Assembly (NCBI RefSeq): GCF_024220585.1
Contig: NZ_JAMXKF010000001.1
Span: 1,002,033-1,066,032, forward strand
Length of the DNA: 64,000 nucleotides
Reading direction: 5' to 3'
DNA from: Dyadobacter diqingensis
GTDB lineage: Bacteria; Bacteroidota; Bacteroidia; Cytophagales; Spirosomataceae
The notes below the pieces were generated by a model that worked only from the letters and a program-made list of their open reading frames with translations, was not told where the DNA came from and made no database searches. A program made the translations under genes and the position numbers. This document shows, one piece after another, positions 46,565 to 56,017 of the stretch; position 1 is the first letter of the stretch; each line of letters opens with the position of its first letter.

Positions 46565-47158
46565 GTGCAAGCCACCGATCCGGAAATTGTTCAAGCGATA
46601 AGAAGAGGAGACGAAGCCGCTTTCGAGCGTACTTTTCGTTTCTATTACCAGCGCTTGTGCAATTATGCCAGCTCTCTGCTGAAAGACGAAGAGGATGCGG
46701 AGGAAATTGTACAAACAGTCTTTATAACGATTTGGGAAAAAAGAGAAGATCTTGAAATTACCCTTTCGTTAAAATCTTACCTGTATCGCGCAGTGCATAA
46801 TCATTGCCTGAACCGGTTCAAGCATGCATCGGTGAAAGAGGCGTACCGGGAATATTCGGTTAACTATATGCCGCAATCATATGAATCCGTAACGGAGGTG
46901 ATCCATGCGGACGAACTGGCTGAACGCATTGAAAAAGCAATACGCCGCCTGCCGGAACAATGCCAGAAAGCATTCCGGATGAGCCGCTTTGAAGAAATGA
47001 AATATCAGGAAATTGCCGATCAGCTTAGTATTTCCATCAAAACAGTGGAAAACCAAATTGGCAAAGCATTGAAAATATTACGGAGTGAGCTGGCGGATTA
47101 CCTTCCTTCCCTGCTTTTATTAGTTTATTTTTTACATCAACAGTTTTTCCAATCGTAA
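46565..47158 (+). CDS. FecI-like ECF RNA polymerase sigma factor
   Basis: The 197-residue protein has region 2 (AAFERTFRFYYQRLCNYASSLLKDEEDAEEIVQTVFITIWEKRE, near 16-60) and region 4 (CQKAFRMSRFEEMKYQEIADQLSISIKTVENQIGKALK, near 128-165). Together with FecR it responds to a surface signal and transcribes a dedicated operon. The frame is open from GTG 46481, but the first 28 residues do not resemble the family, and a -7-like box lies inside them, so I chose GTG 46565. The FecR gene follows with two bases in between. Confidence 0.88.
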   Translation: MQATDPEIVQAIRRGDEAAFERTFRFYYQRLCNYASSLLKDEEDAEEIVQTVFITIWEKREDLEITLSLKSYLYRAVHNHCLNRFKHASVKEAYREYSVNYMPQSYESVTEVIHADELAERIEKAIRRLPEQCQKAFRMSRFEEMKYQEIADQLSISIKTVENQIGKALKILRSELADYLPSLLLLVYFLHQQFFQS

Positions 47159-47160
47159 GC

Positions 47161-48198
47161 ATGAACAATCATGAAAACATATCGGATGAGCTGTTAGCAC
47201 GCTACATGGCCGACATTGCCACTGCTGAGGAAATAGCAGAGGTACAAAACTGGCTTAAAAATTCACCCGAAAATGAAAAGGAGCTTGCAGCCTTTGAAAT
47301 GATCTGGGAGAAGTCTGCTGCGCTAAAAACAAAACAGGTAAAAGTAGATACCGACGCGGCCTGGGATAAGGTTCGTTTAAAAATGACTGCTAAGAATCCG
47401 GTCGTTGCGGAAACACGTATTGATCCGGACCCGGCTCATGAAACAATTATCAAAAAATTACCTGTAAAAAAACAGGTTTCCTATACATTATGGATTGCCG
47501 CAGCGGTTTCAATGGTTATGATGGCATTTGGATGGTACGTTTTTCAGACCCAGTTCAACAACCCCGAGCCATTGCAGGTTGCCACAACCAACAATACAAC
47601 CGAAGCAATCCTGCCCGACGGGACCAAAGTGTTTTTGAATTATAACTCAAAAATAACTTATCCCGAAAATTTTAGCGGTGATTTACGTTCGGTTGCTTTA
47701 CAGGGAGAAGCCTTTTTTGATGTAAAACCTGACGCTGCCCACCCTTTTGTTATTGATGCGAATGGCACCGAAGTAAGGGTTTTGGGAACTTCTTTTAACG
47801 TGAAAGCCTATAAAAAAGAACTTGTACGTGTTGATGTAAAAACCGGAAAAGTGCGCGTCAGCAAGGCCGATCAACAAATTGAATTGGTCAAGGGGGAAAG
47901 TGCAGAAGTGGAAGAGGACACCTTGCGAAGTTTGCAGGCCGATTTGAACATCATGGGTTATCGCACGCAGGTTTTTGATTTTAATGCAGCACATTTGGGC
48001 GATATTATTAATTCGTTAAAAGACGGTTATCACGCTGATATTCGCTTAGCCAACGCTGACCTGGCGAAATGCCGGCTGACCATTGGTTTTCAAAAGGAGC
48101 CACTCGATGCCACGCTTTCCGTTATCGCTGAAACCCTGCAATTACGTTTGAGAAAAGAAGGAACGACTTATTGGCTTGACGGAAACAGCTGCCAGTAG
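47161..48198 (+). CDS. FecR-type anti-sigma/sensor protein
   Basis: The 345-residue protein has an N-terminal cytoplasmic sigma-binding region (residues 1-85, LARYMADIATAEEIAEVQNWL), a membrane helix near 103-122 (YTLWIAAAVSMVMMAFGWYVF), a FecR domain (140-245, ILPDGTKVFLNYNSKITYP, EVRVLGTSFNVKAY) and a C-terminal DUF4974 (260-345, FDFNAAHLGDIINSLKDGYH). It would pass a signal from the periplasm to the FecI-like sigma factor. Its neighbour encodes an STN-domain protein, the likely signal source. Confidence 0.93.
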   Translation: MNNHENISDELLARYMADIATAEEIAEVQNWLKNSPENEKELAAFEMIWEKSAALKTKQVKVDTDAAWDKVRLKMTAKNPVVAETRIDPDPAHETIIKKLPVKKQVSYTLWIAAAVSMVMMAFGWYVFQTQFNNPEPLQVATTNNTTEAILPDGTKVFLNYNSKITYPENFSGDLRSVALQGEAFFDVKPDAAHPFVIDANGTEVRVLGTSFNVKAYKKELVRVDVKTGKVRVSKADQQIELVKGESAEVEEDTLRSLQADLNIMGYRTQVFDFNAAHLGDIINSLKDGYHADIRLANADLAKCRLTIGFQKEPLDATLSVIAETLQLRLRKEGTTYWLDGNSCQ

Positions 48199-48243
48199 TA
48201 CCTCGTTTCATTGCCGCAAGCCTCAACCTATCCGCACATTCCC

Positions 48244-50037
48244 TTGAAAAATTTCCAGTTCCCTTTCCTGATAATGTTATTGAGTTTTCTGGTGTCCATT
48301 CCTTCCCAAGCGCAGGAATTGTTGGAACGAAAAATCTCAATCCGGGTCAATAACCAGCCTCTGGATGAAGTTTTACAGCAAATCGGTAACCTGGGCGGGT
48401 TTAGTTTTTCATATAGCCCTGATGTTATCGATACCAGAACCCGCGTCTCTGTTAACGTGTCCAATCAAAGCATACGTGAAATACTGATTGAGTTGTTTAA
48501 GGGAAAAGTTAATTTCAAGGAGCGGCACAAGTACATTATTTTACAAAGCAATCCGAAAAAGGAAAACGAGGTCCCTGAAAATTTCAATCTGAACGGCTAC
48601 ATCATAGATAAAAGAACGGGCGAAAAACTCGCCAATGCCAGTATTTATGACCCATACACGCTGGCTTCAACGATAAGCGACCGGTATGGTTATTATAAAA
48701 TCCGGTTACCCACAGCTTCTTCGCCGGTAAGACTTGAAGTCAGGAAACACCAGTATGTTGGCAAATCGGTTATTATATCCAGTAAAAAAAATACTTATTT
48801 GCCCATTTCTCTTAATCCGGATACCATCAAATCGCTATCCGTCAGGCCAATCAATATTCCTAAAAAGACAACTTCTCCTGATAATCCCAAAATACTAATT
48901 CCACAATTTGAATATACTTCAACTACCTACGTATCACCTGATACCATCATTGAAATAGATTCCATTCGTTTTCAGAAAAAACTGCGGACTACCTACCAGC
49001 GCGTCCGAAAGGATTTCAGTATGGCATTTGCCTCAGCAAAACAGGCCATCAACACCAGAAACATTACCGACACTTTGTACCGGACGGTGCAGAACTCCAT
49101 TTTACCATTTCTCAGTACCAACCGCGAATTGAGCGGCAACGTGGTCAATGACTATTCTTTCAACGTTTTTGCAGGGTATTCCCTCGGCACCAATAAGCTG
49201 GAAATTGGTGGATTTTTTAATGCCGACCGGGGGCATGTACGAGGCGTTCAGCTTGCCGGGATTGCCAATGTGGTCGGAAATAACGTCACCGGTTTCCAGT
49301 ACGCCACAGCGCTTAATGTGGTCATGGGCAGTGTGACAGGTTTTCAGTATTCTACCTTGTTGAATTTCACGGCCGGCAATTTCCATGGCCTGCAACTCGC
49401 GGGCGCGGGCAATGTGCTTTTAGGAAATCTTTATGGATGGCAGGTTTCAGGAGGTTACAACTATGCAAGAACGGTACGTCGCGGTCATCAGCTGAGCGCC
49501 GTTAACTACGCGGATTCATCAGCGACAACACCTATTGGATTATTCAGTTATGTGCGTAAAAACGGATACCGTCGCTATGAGGTCGCGACTGATGAATTCA
49601 ACTACATAAACTCGTCTTTTAAAACCGGGGTGAACGCATTTTACAACATATTTACGTTTGGATTTAACGCGCTGGCTCACAACAAACCAATCGCAAGTAT
49701 TGGCTACGGTTTTGGTACGGCAAGAAATCTCGGACGCGGGTGGATGGTCAATGCTGATGTAACAGCCAACCTTGTATTCGTGGATGAACATATTGAGGAT
49801 AACGATCCGGCAGGTTTGTTCAGACTTGTTACTGCCATTGAAAGAAAACTCGGCAACAGGTTTTCATTAGCTTTTGGCCCATCAATAAATTTGCTGACCG
49901 GAAATTATGTAGGTAGGGCCAGAGATGACCGGAGATTTTTTTCCACGTTTTGGCTCGGTGGAAAACCCGATCAGACACGGAGCAACTACGGCTGGGTGGG
50001 GTTTCAGGCTGCTATTAGGTTCCGGGATAAAATTTGA
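48244..50037 (+). CDS. Exported STN/carboxypeptidase-regulatory protein with C-terminal beta-repeat domain
   Basis: The 597-residue protein starts with a signal peptide (KNFQFPFLIMLLSFLVSIPS, then QAQ). An STN domain follows (ERKISIRVNNQPLDEVLQQIGNLGGFSFSYS region), then a CarboxypepD_reg-like domain (NGYIIDKRTGEKLANASIYD). From about residue 310, short repeats such as GNNVTGFQYATALNVVMGSV and GNFHGLQLAGAGNVLLGNLY suggest a beta-helix or barrel. There is no TonB-dependent barrel. It follows fecR by a few codons. The start codon is uncertain: TTG 48211, TTG 48244 (used) or ATG 48274. Confidence 0.8.
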   Translation: MKNFQFPFLIMLLSFLVSIPSQAQELLERKISIRVNNQPLDEVLQQIGNLGGFSFSYSPDVIDTRTRVSVNVSNQSIREILIELFKGKVNFKERHKYIILQSNPKKENEVPENFNLNGYIIDKRTGEKLANASIYDPYTLASTISDRYGYYKIRLPTASSPVRLEVRKHQYVGKSVIISSKKNTYLPISLNPDTIKSLSVRPINIPKKTTSPDNPKILIPQFEYTSTTYVSPDTIIEIDSIRFQKKLRTTYQRVRKDFSMAFASAKQAINTRNITDTLYRTVQNSILPFLSTNRELSGNVVNDYSFNVFAGYSLGTNKLEIGGFFNADRGHVRGVQLAGIANVVGNNVTGFQYATALNVVMGSVTGFQYSTLLNFTAGNFHGLQLAGAGNVLLGNLYGWQVSGGYNYARTVRRGHQLSAVNYADSSATTPIGLFSYVRKNGYRRYEVATDEFNYINSSFKTGVNAFYNIFTFGFNALAHNKPIASIGYGFGTARNLGRGWMVNADVTANLVFVDEHIEDNDPAGLFRLVTAIERKLGNRFSLAFGPSINLLTGNYVGRARDDRRFFSTFWLGGKPDQTRSNYGWVGFQAAIRFRDKI

Positions 50038-50041
50038 GAAG

Positions 50042-50140
50042 GGTTTCACGCAAAGCAATAAAGCTAAAAACGCAAAGATCACACAGAGTTTAAACTTTGC
50101 GCTCTTTGCGTTTTTTTACTTTGTCTCTTTGCGTGAAACC
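50042..50140. repeat. Nested inverted repeat between convergent genes
   Basis: Outer arms GGTTTCACGCAAAG (50042-50055) and CTTTGCGTGAAACC (50127-50140) enclose inner arms AAAAACGCAAAG (50066-50077) and CTTTGCGTTTTT (50104-50115). It fills the gap between the STN-protein gene and nadE and may terminate both. Confidence 0.7.
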
Positions 50141-50151
50141 AAAAAGAAGTC

Positions 50152-52185
50152 CTAAAATCCGATTCTTCCCCTGCTATTCCTTCCCCCATTGCCACCTGCA
50201 TATTCTCTCAGTTCTTCCAATTCTTTTTCAAATCCTCCTGAAAGAATCGGGAAACGGCACCAGGAACGTGGATCCAGATTCAGGTCATCCAAATGGAAGG
50301 ACGGCGCATAACGCTCTCTTTTCCATTGATTCCGGCTCCATAATTTAAAGAATCTTTCCGTCCAGCCTAGCACCTGTGCATCCGAATAAACGCCGTTATA
50401 TTTTACGAGCATGTGCCTGTAACAGTCAACCGGCGATTTTTTATCCCGGATGGCTACTTTTTCCAAAGCATCCAGAAAATCATACGGCATCAGATCCGCC
50501 TCATCCGTCTGGTTTAATTCCAACGGCCGGAGCTCTGCTGTGGGTTGCAGCGAATTGACCTTTTTCAAACCTTCAATCCTGATATGTTTTCCTTTCACCT
50601 CACATCCAACGGTTTCCAGCCACCGAAGCCACTGACGCAAATAATGTTTGTCAATTCCAGCCAGCGGGCTGATACTTCCGGAAGTATCGCCATCCATCGT
50701 AGCGTAACCCACCGCCACTTCGGAACGATTGGAGGTGGCCAGCAGCAGGTGATTTGACAGGTTAGTCAGTAACCAAACACCCGGGGCACGCACCCTCGCC
50801 TGGATATTCTGCAAGGCGATATCGTCCGTTTTCCAGGACAATTTCCGACCGATCTGATCTTCAATTAATCCTTTGTAGGTCTCAACCAGACCGTTGATAT
50901 TAATGTTATAAAAAGTTGACCCAATAGACAAAGCCAGTGAACTGGCCGAATCCAGCGTGTCAGACGAGCTGTTTTCCGTGCCCTGATAAATATTATGGAT
51001 CAAAGCCAAAGCAATATCTTCCTCCGTCTTGGCTGACTGAATGCCCTTGATATACGACAGTTTTTCCTTAAACCGTTTCAGACCAATACTTTCATCGGCA
51101 AGACGGATCATCAGACCACATAACGCAGTACAGGCGCAGGAATCAGCACCTCCGGACAAGGAAATGGTAAAACCATTGGAACGACTTTTTCTCAGATAGT
51201 CAAAAAGCCCAAGAGAAACGGCACGTGCAAATTCCTCTTCCTTCAAGGCACCGCCCTTTTCAAAAGCTTCCAATTCTGCTATTTGCTGCGGAACGGGACT
51301 TATCTCCGGAAAATCAAAACGTCCGGCGACACGCCAGGTTTTATCTTTATTTGACGATGATATCTTGTTCTGTAACTGATTCAAACGTGTATTGTCGGTA
51401 TCGATCACCGCGGTGATGATCAGATAGTCTTCATAACTGAACCGGTCACTTGTTACCAGCATTTCACCGTTGGAGGCGATCATCGCATCACCATCATAAA
51501 TGGCTCTCCCGGCTTCATTTCCCAATAAATTGGTGTAAACATAACTGCAACCGAATGATCTCGAACCATCAAGCACCAATCTTTCACGTGTAAGAAACTT
51601 ATGGAAAGCAAAATGGCTGGCGCTTGGATTTAATATCACATCCACACCACGTTCATAATGGCGGCGCCCCGGACGGTTTGACACCCAGGCATCTTCGCAA
51701 ATTTCAAAGCCGATCCTGATTCCTGACAAATCAAAAATCACATCCCCGATCGGATACAACATCTGATCAATTTCGATACTTTCAACCAGCCCCGCAGGCC
51801 ATGGACGAAACCATCTTGCCTCATAGTGGATCCCGTTATTGGCGAGATTTTGTTTACAATAAAATCCTATAATCTGCTTATTGGCAATAAGACAGGCGGC
51901 ATTGTACAAGCTGTTGTTATGACGAACCGGTAAACCCACCGCAACAATAATTCCGGCAGTAGCCCGAACAATTTCATGAAGACATTTCTGAGCCTGATCC
52001 ACAAGATCCTGCGCGAAAAAATAATCTTCACAACCATAACCCGACACGCACAATTCAGGCAGACAGAGCAGGCTTACATCCTGTTTCTTTGCTTCTTCAA
52101 TCGCCTGTAAAATGTGTTTGGTATTGGATTCCCACGCCATCGGCGTCTGATTTACTACGCCTGAGGATACTTTTATAAATGACAT
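50152..52185 (-). CDS. nadE: Glutamine-dependent NAD+ synthetase
   Basis: NadE makes NAD+ from deamido-NAD+ using glutamine nitrogen. The 677-residue chain has an N-terminal nitrilase-like glutaminase domain (residues 1-270; LCLPELCVSGYG with Glu, and GIRIGFEICEDAWV with nucleophile Cys near 170) and a C-terminal synthetase domain with the PP-loop SGGADSCACTALCGLM near 345-360. The DNLSNHLLLATSNRSEVAVGY-like loop and DGDTSGSISPLAGIDK follow. The two-domain form is the glutamine-dependent enzyme. It converges on the STN gene and is transcribed alone. Confidence 0.95.
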   Translation of the reverse strand: MSFIKVSSGVVNQTPMAWESNTKHILQAIEEAKKQDVSLLCLPELCVSGYGCEDYFFAQDLVDQAQKCLHEIVRATAGIIVAVGLPVRHNNSLYNAACLIANKQIIGFYCKQNLANNGIHYEARWFRPWPAGLVESIEIDQMLYPIGDVIFDLSGIRIGFEICEDAWVSNRPGRRHYERGVDVILNPSASHFAFHKFLTRERLVLDGSRSFGCSYVYTNLLGNEAGRAIYDGDAMIASNGEMLVTSDRFSYEDYLIITAVIDTDNTRLNQLQNKISSSNKDKTWRVAGRFDFPEISPVPQQIAELEAFEKGGALKEEEFARAVSLGLFDYLRKSRSNGFTISLSGGADSCACTALCGLMIRLADESIGLKRFKEKLSYIKGIQSAKTEEDIALALIHNIYQGTENSSSDTLDSASSLALSIGSTFYNININGLVETYKGLIEDQIGRKLSWKTDDIALQNIQARVRAPGVWLLTNLSNHLLLATSNRSEVAVGYATMDGDTSGSISPLAGIDKHYLRQWLRWLETVGCEVKGKHIRIEGLKKVNSLQPTAELRPLELNQTDEADLMPYDFLDALEKVAIRDKKSPVDCYRHMLVKYNGVYSDAQVLGWTERFFKLWSRNQWKRERYAPSFHLDDLNLDPRSWCRFPILSGGFEKELEELREYAGGNGGRNSRGRIGF

Positions 52186-52367
52186 ATTTAGAATAATCCG
52201 TTTTGAGGTACTGGAGTTTTACCGTTTGACAGAACACAAACCGCTTAGCAACTTAACAAAAAAATGAGGAGAAGAATTGAATATTTTGATCTAAGACGTA
52301 AAAAAACATAAAAGAAAGCGTGATTACGGTATTTACCATGGATTCGAGAGGAAGTAAACTTTTTCGC

Positions 52368-52375
52368 TACTTTTG
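52368..52375 (+). promoter_or_regulatory. Putative -7 box of the FtsX-like permease gene
   Basis: TACTTTTG is an exact TAnnTTTG match 34 bp before the TTG start. No TTG lies at -33. Confidence 0.4.
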
Positions 52376-52409
52376 TCAGAATAATAATAAAATCTAAAAT
52401 CCGATTTCT

Positions 52410-53645
52410 TTGCAGTTTCCCTCATTTATCGCCAAACGCATCCGGAACAACGAAGCCGGTTCTTTTTCTGCAACGGTTTCACGCATTGGCGTAGCCAGTA
52501 TTGCTATCGGTGTGGCGGTCGGAATTGTTTCATTTGCAGTGCTGATCGGGTTTAAGGAAACAATTCAGAAAAAAGTTTTCCTCTTCGGTGCCCACATCAA
52601 CGTGACCGCTTTTGCGTTGGGAAATATGTATGAAGAGGGCGCTATGCATATCAAAAACCCGGTTTCTGACGCCTTGAAGAAAATGCCGGAAATAAGTCAC
52701 TGGCAGGCCGTCGCTCACAAATCGGGCATCCTGAAAACCTCTGATGAGATAAAGGGCGTGGTTTTAAAAGGTGTAGGCAAGGATTATGATTGGGACTTGT
52801 TTAAAAGTACACTGGTAGAGGGTCGTTTAATCGGTACGAAAGATTCGTCATCTTTGAAGTATGGCTATTCTTCCGAAATCCTGATCAGTCGAAAAATTGC
52901 ATCCCAGTTGAAGCTGAAATCCGGCGACGACGTTATTATGTATTCGCTGCAAGATCCACCGCGTCCCAGAAAACTGAAAATTTCGGGTATTTATGATACG
53001 CAGATGGAAGAATTCGACGACCGGCTTATCATTGGCGACCTCGCTCTGGTACAGCGCCTCAATGGCTGGGGACCAGATTCGATCGGTACTTATGAAATCT
53101 ATCTTAAAGATTTTCAGCAGCTGGACAACGTTTCGCATAAGTTGAAAAAGATTTTGCCGCCAGCTGTTTATCTTCAAAAAGTCACGGATACATTCCGCCA
53201 GTTATTCGACTGGCTCATACTACTCGACAGAAATACAGCCGTTTTCCTTACGTTAATCCTTTTCGTTGCCTGCTTCAACATGATCTCCATTTTACTGGTT
53301 ATGATCATGGAAAGGACGCCTTTAATTGGTTTATTAAAAACCCTCGGCAGCCCAAACAAACAAATCAGAATGGTTTTTTTACGGGTAGGTTTGTATATGG
53401 TGCGTACAGGACTGCTGATTGGGAATGTGACCGGTCTGGCATTTTGCTGGCTGCAATATCAATTCAAAATCATTCCGCTTGATCCGGTCAATTACAACAT
53501 GGACACCGTTCCCATCATTTTTGACTGGCCCACGTTTTTGTTAATTAACGTGATCACCGCTGTTGTTTCTGCCTTGATTCTCATGATTCCTACACTGATC
53601 ATTACCCGCATCCAACCGATTAAAGCCTTGTTATTCAAGAAATAA
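52410..53645 (+). CDS. FtsX/LolE-type ABC transporter permease
   Basis: The 411-residue membrane protein has the MacB/FtsX layout: a first helix near residues 25-48 (VSRIGVASIAIGVAVGIVSFAVLIG), a large periplasmic loop (50-270) and three C-terminal helices (near 285-305, 325-350 and 375-400). The conserved FNMISILLVMIMERTPLIGLLKTLG lies near 289-311. LolE-like permeases extract lipoproteins for outer-membrane sorting. No ATPase gene is adjacent, so the partner would be elsewhere. The start is TTG because no ATG precedes in frame. Confidence 0.87.
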   Translation: MQFPSFIAKRIRNNEAGSFSATVSRIGVASIAIGVAVGIVSFAVLIGFKETIQKKVFLFGAHINVTAFALGNMYEEGAMHIKNPVSDALKKMPEISHWQAVAHKSGILKTSDEIKGVVLKGVGKDYDWDLFKSTLVEGRLIGTKDSSSLKYGYSSEILISRKIASQLKLKSGDDVIMYSLQDPPRPRKLKISGIYDTQMEEFDDRLIIGDLALVQRLNGWGPDSIGTYEIYLKDFQQLDNVSHKLKKILPPAVYLQKVTDTFRQLFDWLILLDRNTAVFLTLILFVACFNMISILLVMIMERTPLIGLLKTLGSPNKQIRMVFLRVGLYMVRTGLLIGNVTGLAFCWLQYQFKIIPLDPVNYNMDTVPIIFDWPTFLLINVITAVVSALILMIPTLIITRIQPIKALLFKK

Positions 53646-53656
53646 AGGTTTGTGTT

Positions 53657-53853
53657 TAGGTTACACAGAGAACCACAGAGGTAAAGAGAGATTCACAGAG
53701 TTAATGTTATAATAACCTCTGTATATCTCCTTTTATTTCCACGTACCTCTTAGGTTACACAGAGAACCACTGAGTAAAAAAGAGATTCACATAATTGATG
53801 TTGAATAATAACCTCTGTGTACCTCCATTTACCTCGCGTATCTCTGTGTAACC
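53657..53853. repeat. Duplicated 94-bp repeat with an inverted end
   Basis: TAGGTTACACAGAGAACCAC occurs at 53657 and again at 53751, each followed by AAGAGAGATTCACA-like sequence and AATAACCTCTGT. The right end TCTCTGTGTAACC (53841-53853) is the complement of the left GGTTACACAGAGA. It fills the gap between the permease gene and the aminotransferase gene. Confidence 0.7.
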
Positions 53854-53862
53854 ACAAAATGA

Positions 53863-55026
53863 TCACCAAACAACCTTGTTCAATAACGCAGCGGCTTTTA
53901 GAAGGGTATCATTGTTTTTAGCAAAGCAAAATCTCAAAACCCGGAAATCCGCAGGCTGATCGTAAAATGAAGAAATAGGAATTGAAGCAACGCCCGCTTC
54001 CCTCGTCAGCCTTTCTGCCAAAACAAAATCATGCTCATCGGACAAATGCGCATAAGATACGTTCTGAAAAAAACTTCCTTCCGAAGGTTTAAGAATAAAT
54101 CCAGTGTCCCTGATTGCATTATTAAACAGGTTCCGCTTGGTCTCATAAAATGAGGAAAGACTTAAATAATGATCCGGTTCCTGCAGATACTCTGCCAGCG
54201 CGAACTGGAATGGCGTAACCACACTGAAAACCATGTACTGATGGATTTTACGGAACTCGGCGGTATATTCCGTCGGTGCCAGGCAATACCCCACTTTCCA
54301 TCCTGTTGTATGAAAAGTTTTCCCGAAAGACCCGCAAAGAAATGTTCTGGAAGCCAGTGCAGGTATCGAAGCTGCTGAAATATGCTGTAATCCGTCAAAA
54401 ATAATATGTTCGTAAACTTCGTCGCTGATCACAAACAAGTCATGTTTTTCAGCCAGAAAACTAAGTTGTTGCAGGTCCGTTGAAGTCCATACTTTCCCCG
54501 TGGGATTGTGTGGTGTATTGATGATGACCGCCTTTGTTTTGTCCGTGACCTTTGCTCCGACAATAGCCCAGTCAATGTATTCATATTGCGGATCCAGGGT
54601 CACAAAAACCGGGATTCCGCCGTTCATTTCAATCGCCGGAACATAACTGTCATAAGCAGGTTCAAAAACAATTACCTCGTCACCCGGATTCACCACCGTT
54701 GAAATAGCAACGTAAAGCGCCTCCGTGGCTCCGCTGGTTATGGTGATTTCGGATACGGGGTGATATTCCGTGCCCGTTGCCTCAAACACCTTCCTGGAAA
54801 TGGCCTCCCTTAATGCCAGCACGCCTGCCATCGGCGCATATTGATTTTTGCCCTGCCGAATGTATTTGTCAACCAGTTTTTGCAAATCCGGAGCACAGTC
54901 AAATTCCGGAAAACCCTGCGCCAGATTAATCGCCTTGTGATCTTCGGCAAGTTTCGACATATGGGTAAAAATGGTAGTACCCACCTTGGGCAGTTTCGAC
55001 TGGATTCCTGAGATTGCAGAAGGCAT
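53863..55026 (-). CDS. PLP-dependent aminotransferase, class I/II (YbdL/kynurenine-type)
   Basis: The 387-residue enzyme transfers amino groups with PLP. NLAQGFPEFDCAPDL (near 35-49) is the YbdL/methionine-aminotransferase signature. NTPHNPTGKVW (near 167-177), SDEVYEHIIFDG (Asp near 200) and the PLP-binding Lys in CGSFGKTFHTTGWKVGY near 231-247 follow. It has the usual fold-type I layout. Methionine or kynurenine-type substrates are the family norm, and the specificity here is not proven. The methionine synthase genes are about 22-34 kb away, so no operon link exists. Confidence 0.92.
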   Translation of the reverse strand: MPSAISGIQSKLPKVGTTIFTHMSKLAEDHKAINLAQGFPEFDCAPDLQKLVDKYIRQGKNQYAPMAGVLALREAISRKVFEATGTEYHPVSEITITSGATEALYVAISTVVNPGDEVIVFEPAYDSYVPAIEMNGGIPVFVTLDPQYEYIDWAIVGAKVTDKTKAVIINTPHNPTGKVWTSTDLQQLSFLAEKHDLFVISDEVYEHIIFDGLQHISAASIPALASRTFLCGSFGKTFHTTGWKVGYCLAPTEYTAEFRKIHQYMVFSVVTPFQFALAEYLQEPDHYLSLSSFYETKRNLFNNAIRDTGFILKPSEGSFFQNVSYAHLSDEHDFVLAERLTREAGVASIPISSFYDQPADFRVLRFCFAKNNDTLLKAAALLNKVVW

Positions 55027-55142
55027 AAAAAACGTAACAGAAGTGTCAGATGAATGAAAATATTACACCGGCAACCGGACTGGTTCAAATATAATTGAAA
55101 CAGTCTGACTGCCGGTGCAGATGATATAAATTTTAAATACTT

Positions 55143-55760
55143 TTATTTTTTGTCTTTCCAGTCGTAAACTGTTTTCAACAGCTCCTTACGATTTGGCGCT
55201 CCGTCGAAATTTTCGTCCACAAAAGTGTAGGCAATTTTTCTGTCATTACCGATCACGAACAATGATGGTGTGAAAACTTCCTCTGAAATGCCCGCAATGC
55301 GGTCCCAGATCGGCGATGTTTCCGAGTAAACCCCGTAAGAACGCGCCACGTTGAAGTCCTTATCGTGAATGATGGCAAAATCAAGTTGCAGCTTCTTTAC
55401 TATCCGCTCTATTTGCTTTGGTGACTCGTTGGTCAGCACCAGAAGCTGTCCGCCAAATGCTTCTATTTGCGGAGCAAGTTCCTGCAAAACAGCCAGATGT
55501 TTGGGCGCATAACTTCCCCAGCATGGACAATAGAAACTCAGTACAAGTGGCTTGTAAGACAACAGATCAATCAGAGACCTGGAATCGTTGGCTACGGAAT
55601 ATCCGGAAACAGATGTTACCTGCACGCCATCTTCCGATCTCAAATAAAATAAAGGGGCCAGATCACCAACTGCCAGTTCCTCAGCTTGTTCGTCCTGCTC
55701 CCGCTCTTTCAGCTGAATGGTAGAAATGTTACCCAATTCATCTTCGATTTCGTAATACAT
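55143..55760 (-). CDS. Peroxiredoxin-like (AhpC/TSA) thioredoxin-fold protein
   Basis: The 205-residue protein has a thioredoxin-like fold in residues 50-200. YKPLVLSFYCPCWGSYAPKHLAVLQELAP carries a CPC motif at about 78-80 in the place of the peroxidatic Cys. LLVLTNESPKQIERIVKKL and GVYSETSPIWDRIAGISEEVFTPSLFVIG follow as in AhpC/TSA proteins. It likely reduces peroxides, but the CPCW pattern is unlike textbook peroxiredoxins, so activity is inferred. Single gene. Confidence 0.75.
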   Translation of the reverse strand: MYYEIEDELGNISTIQLKEREQDEQAEELAVGDLAPLFYLRSEDGVQVTSVSGYSVANDSRSLIDLLSYKPLVLSFYCPCWGSYAPKHLAVLQELAPQIEAFGGQLLVLTNESPKQIERIVKKLQLDFAIIHDKDFNVARSYGVYSETSPIWDRIAGISEEVFTPSLFVIGNDRKIAYTFVDENFDGAPNRKELLKTVYDWKDKK

Positions 55761-56017
55761 AATCGTTAGGGTTGTGTACTTGTTTGAGTTTCTAATGCAA
55801 AGGTATTATTAATCTATATAATCTACAATATTTATAGACTTTTAATTTAAAAGAATATTTTTTAGTAGAAACGAAACGATGATTTGTTTACTAGATGACA
55901 AGGACGCAGGAGACAAATTCCGGAAGAACCTATTATTTCCGGAAAAATAAATCCGAAGAAATACCGCCCCTATCGGAACATCCTTTTTCAATGCAATTCC
56001 ATTCCTAAAACCCACAT

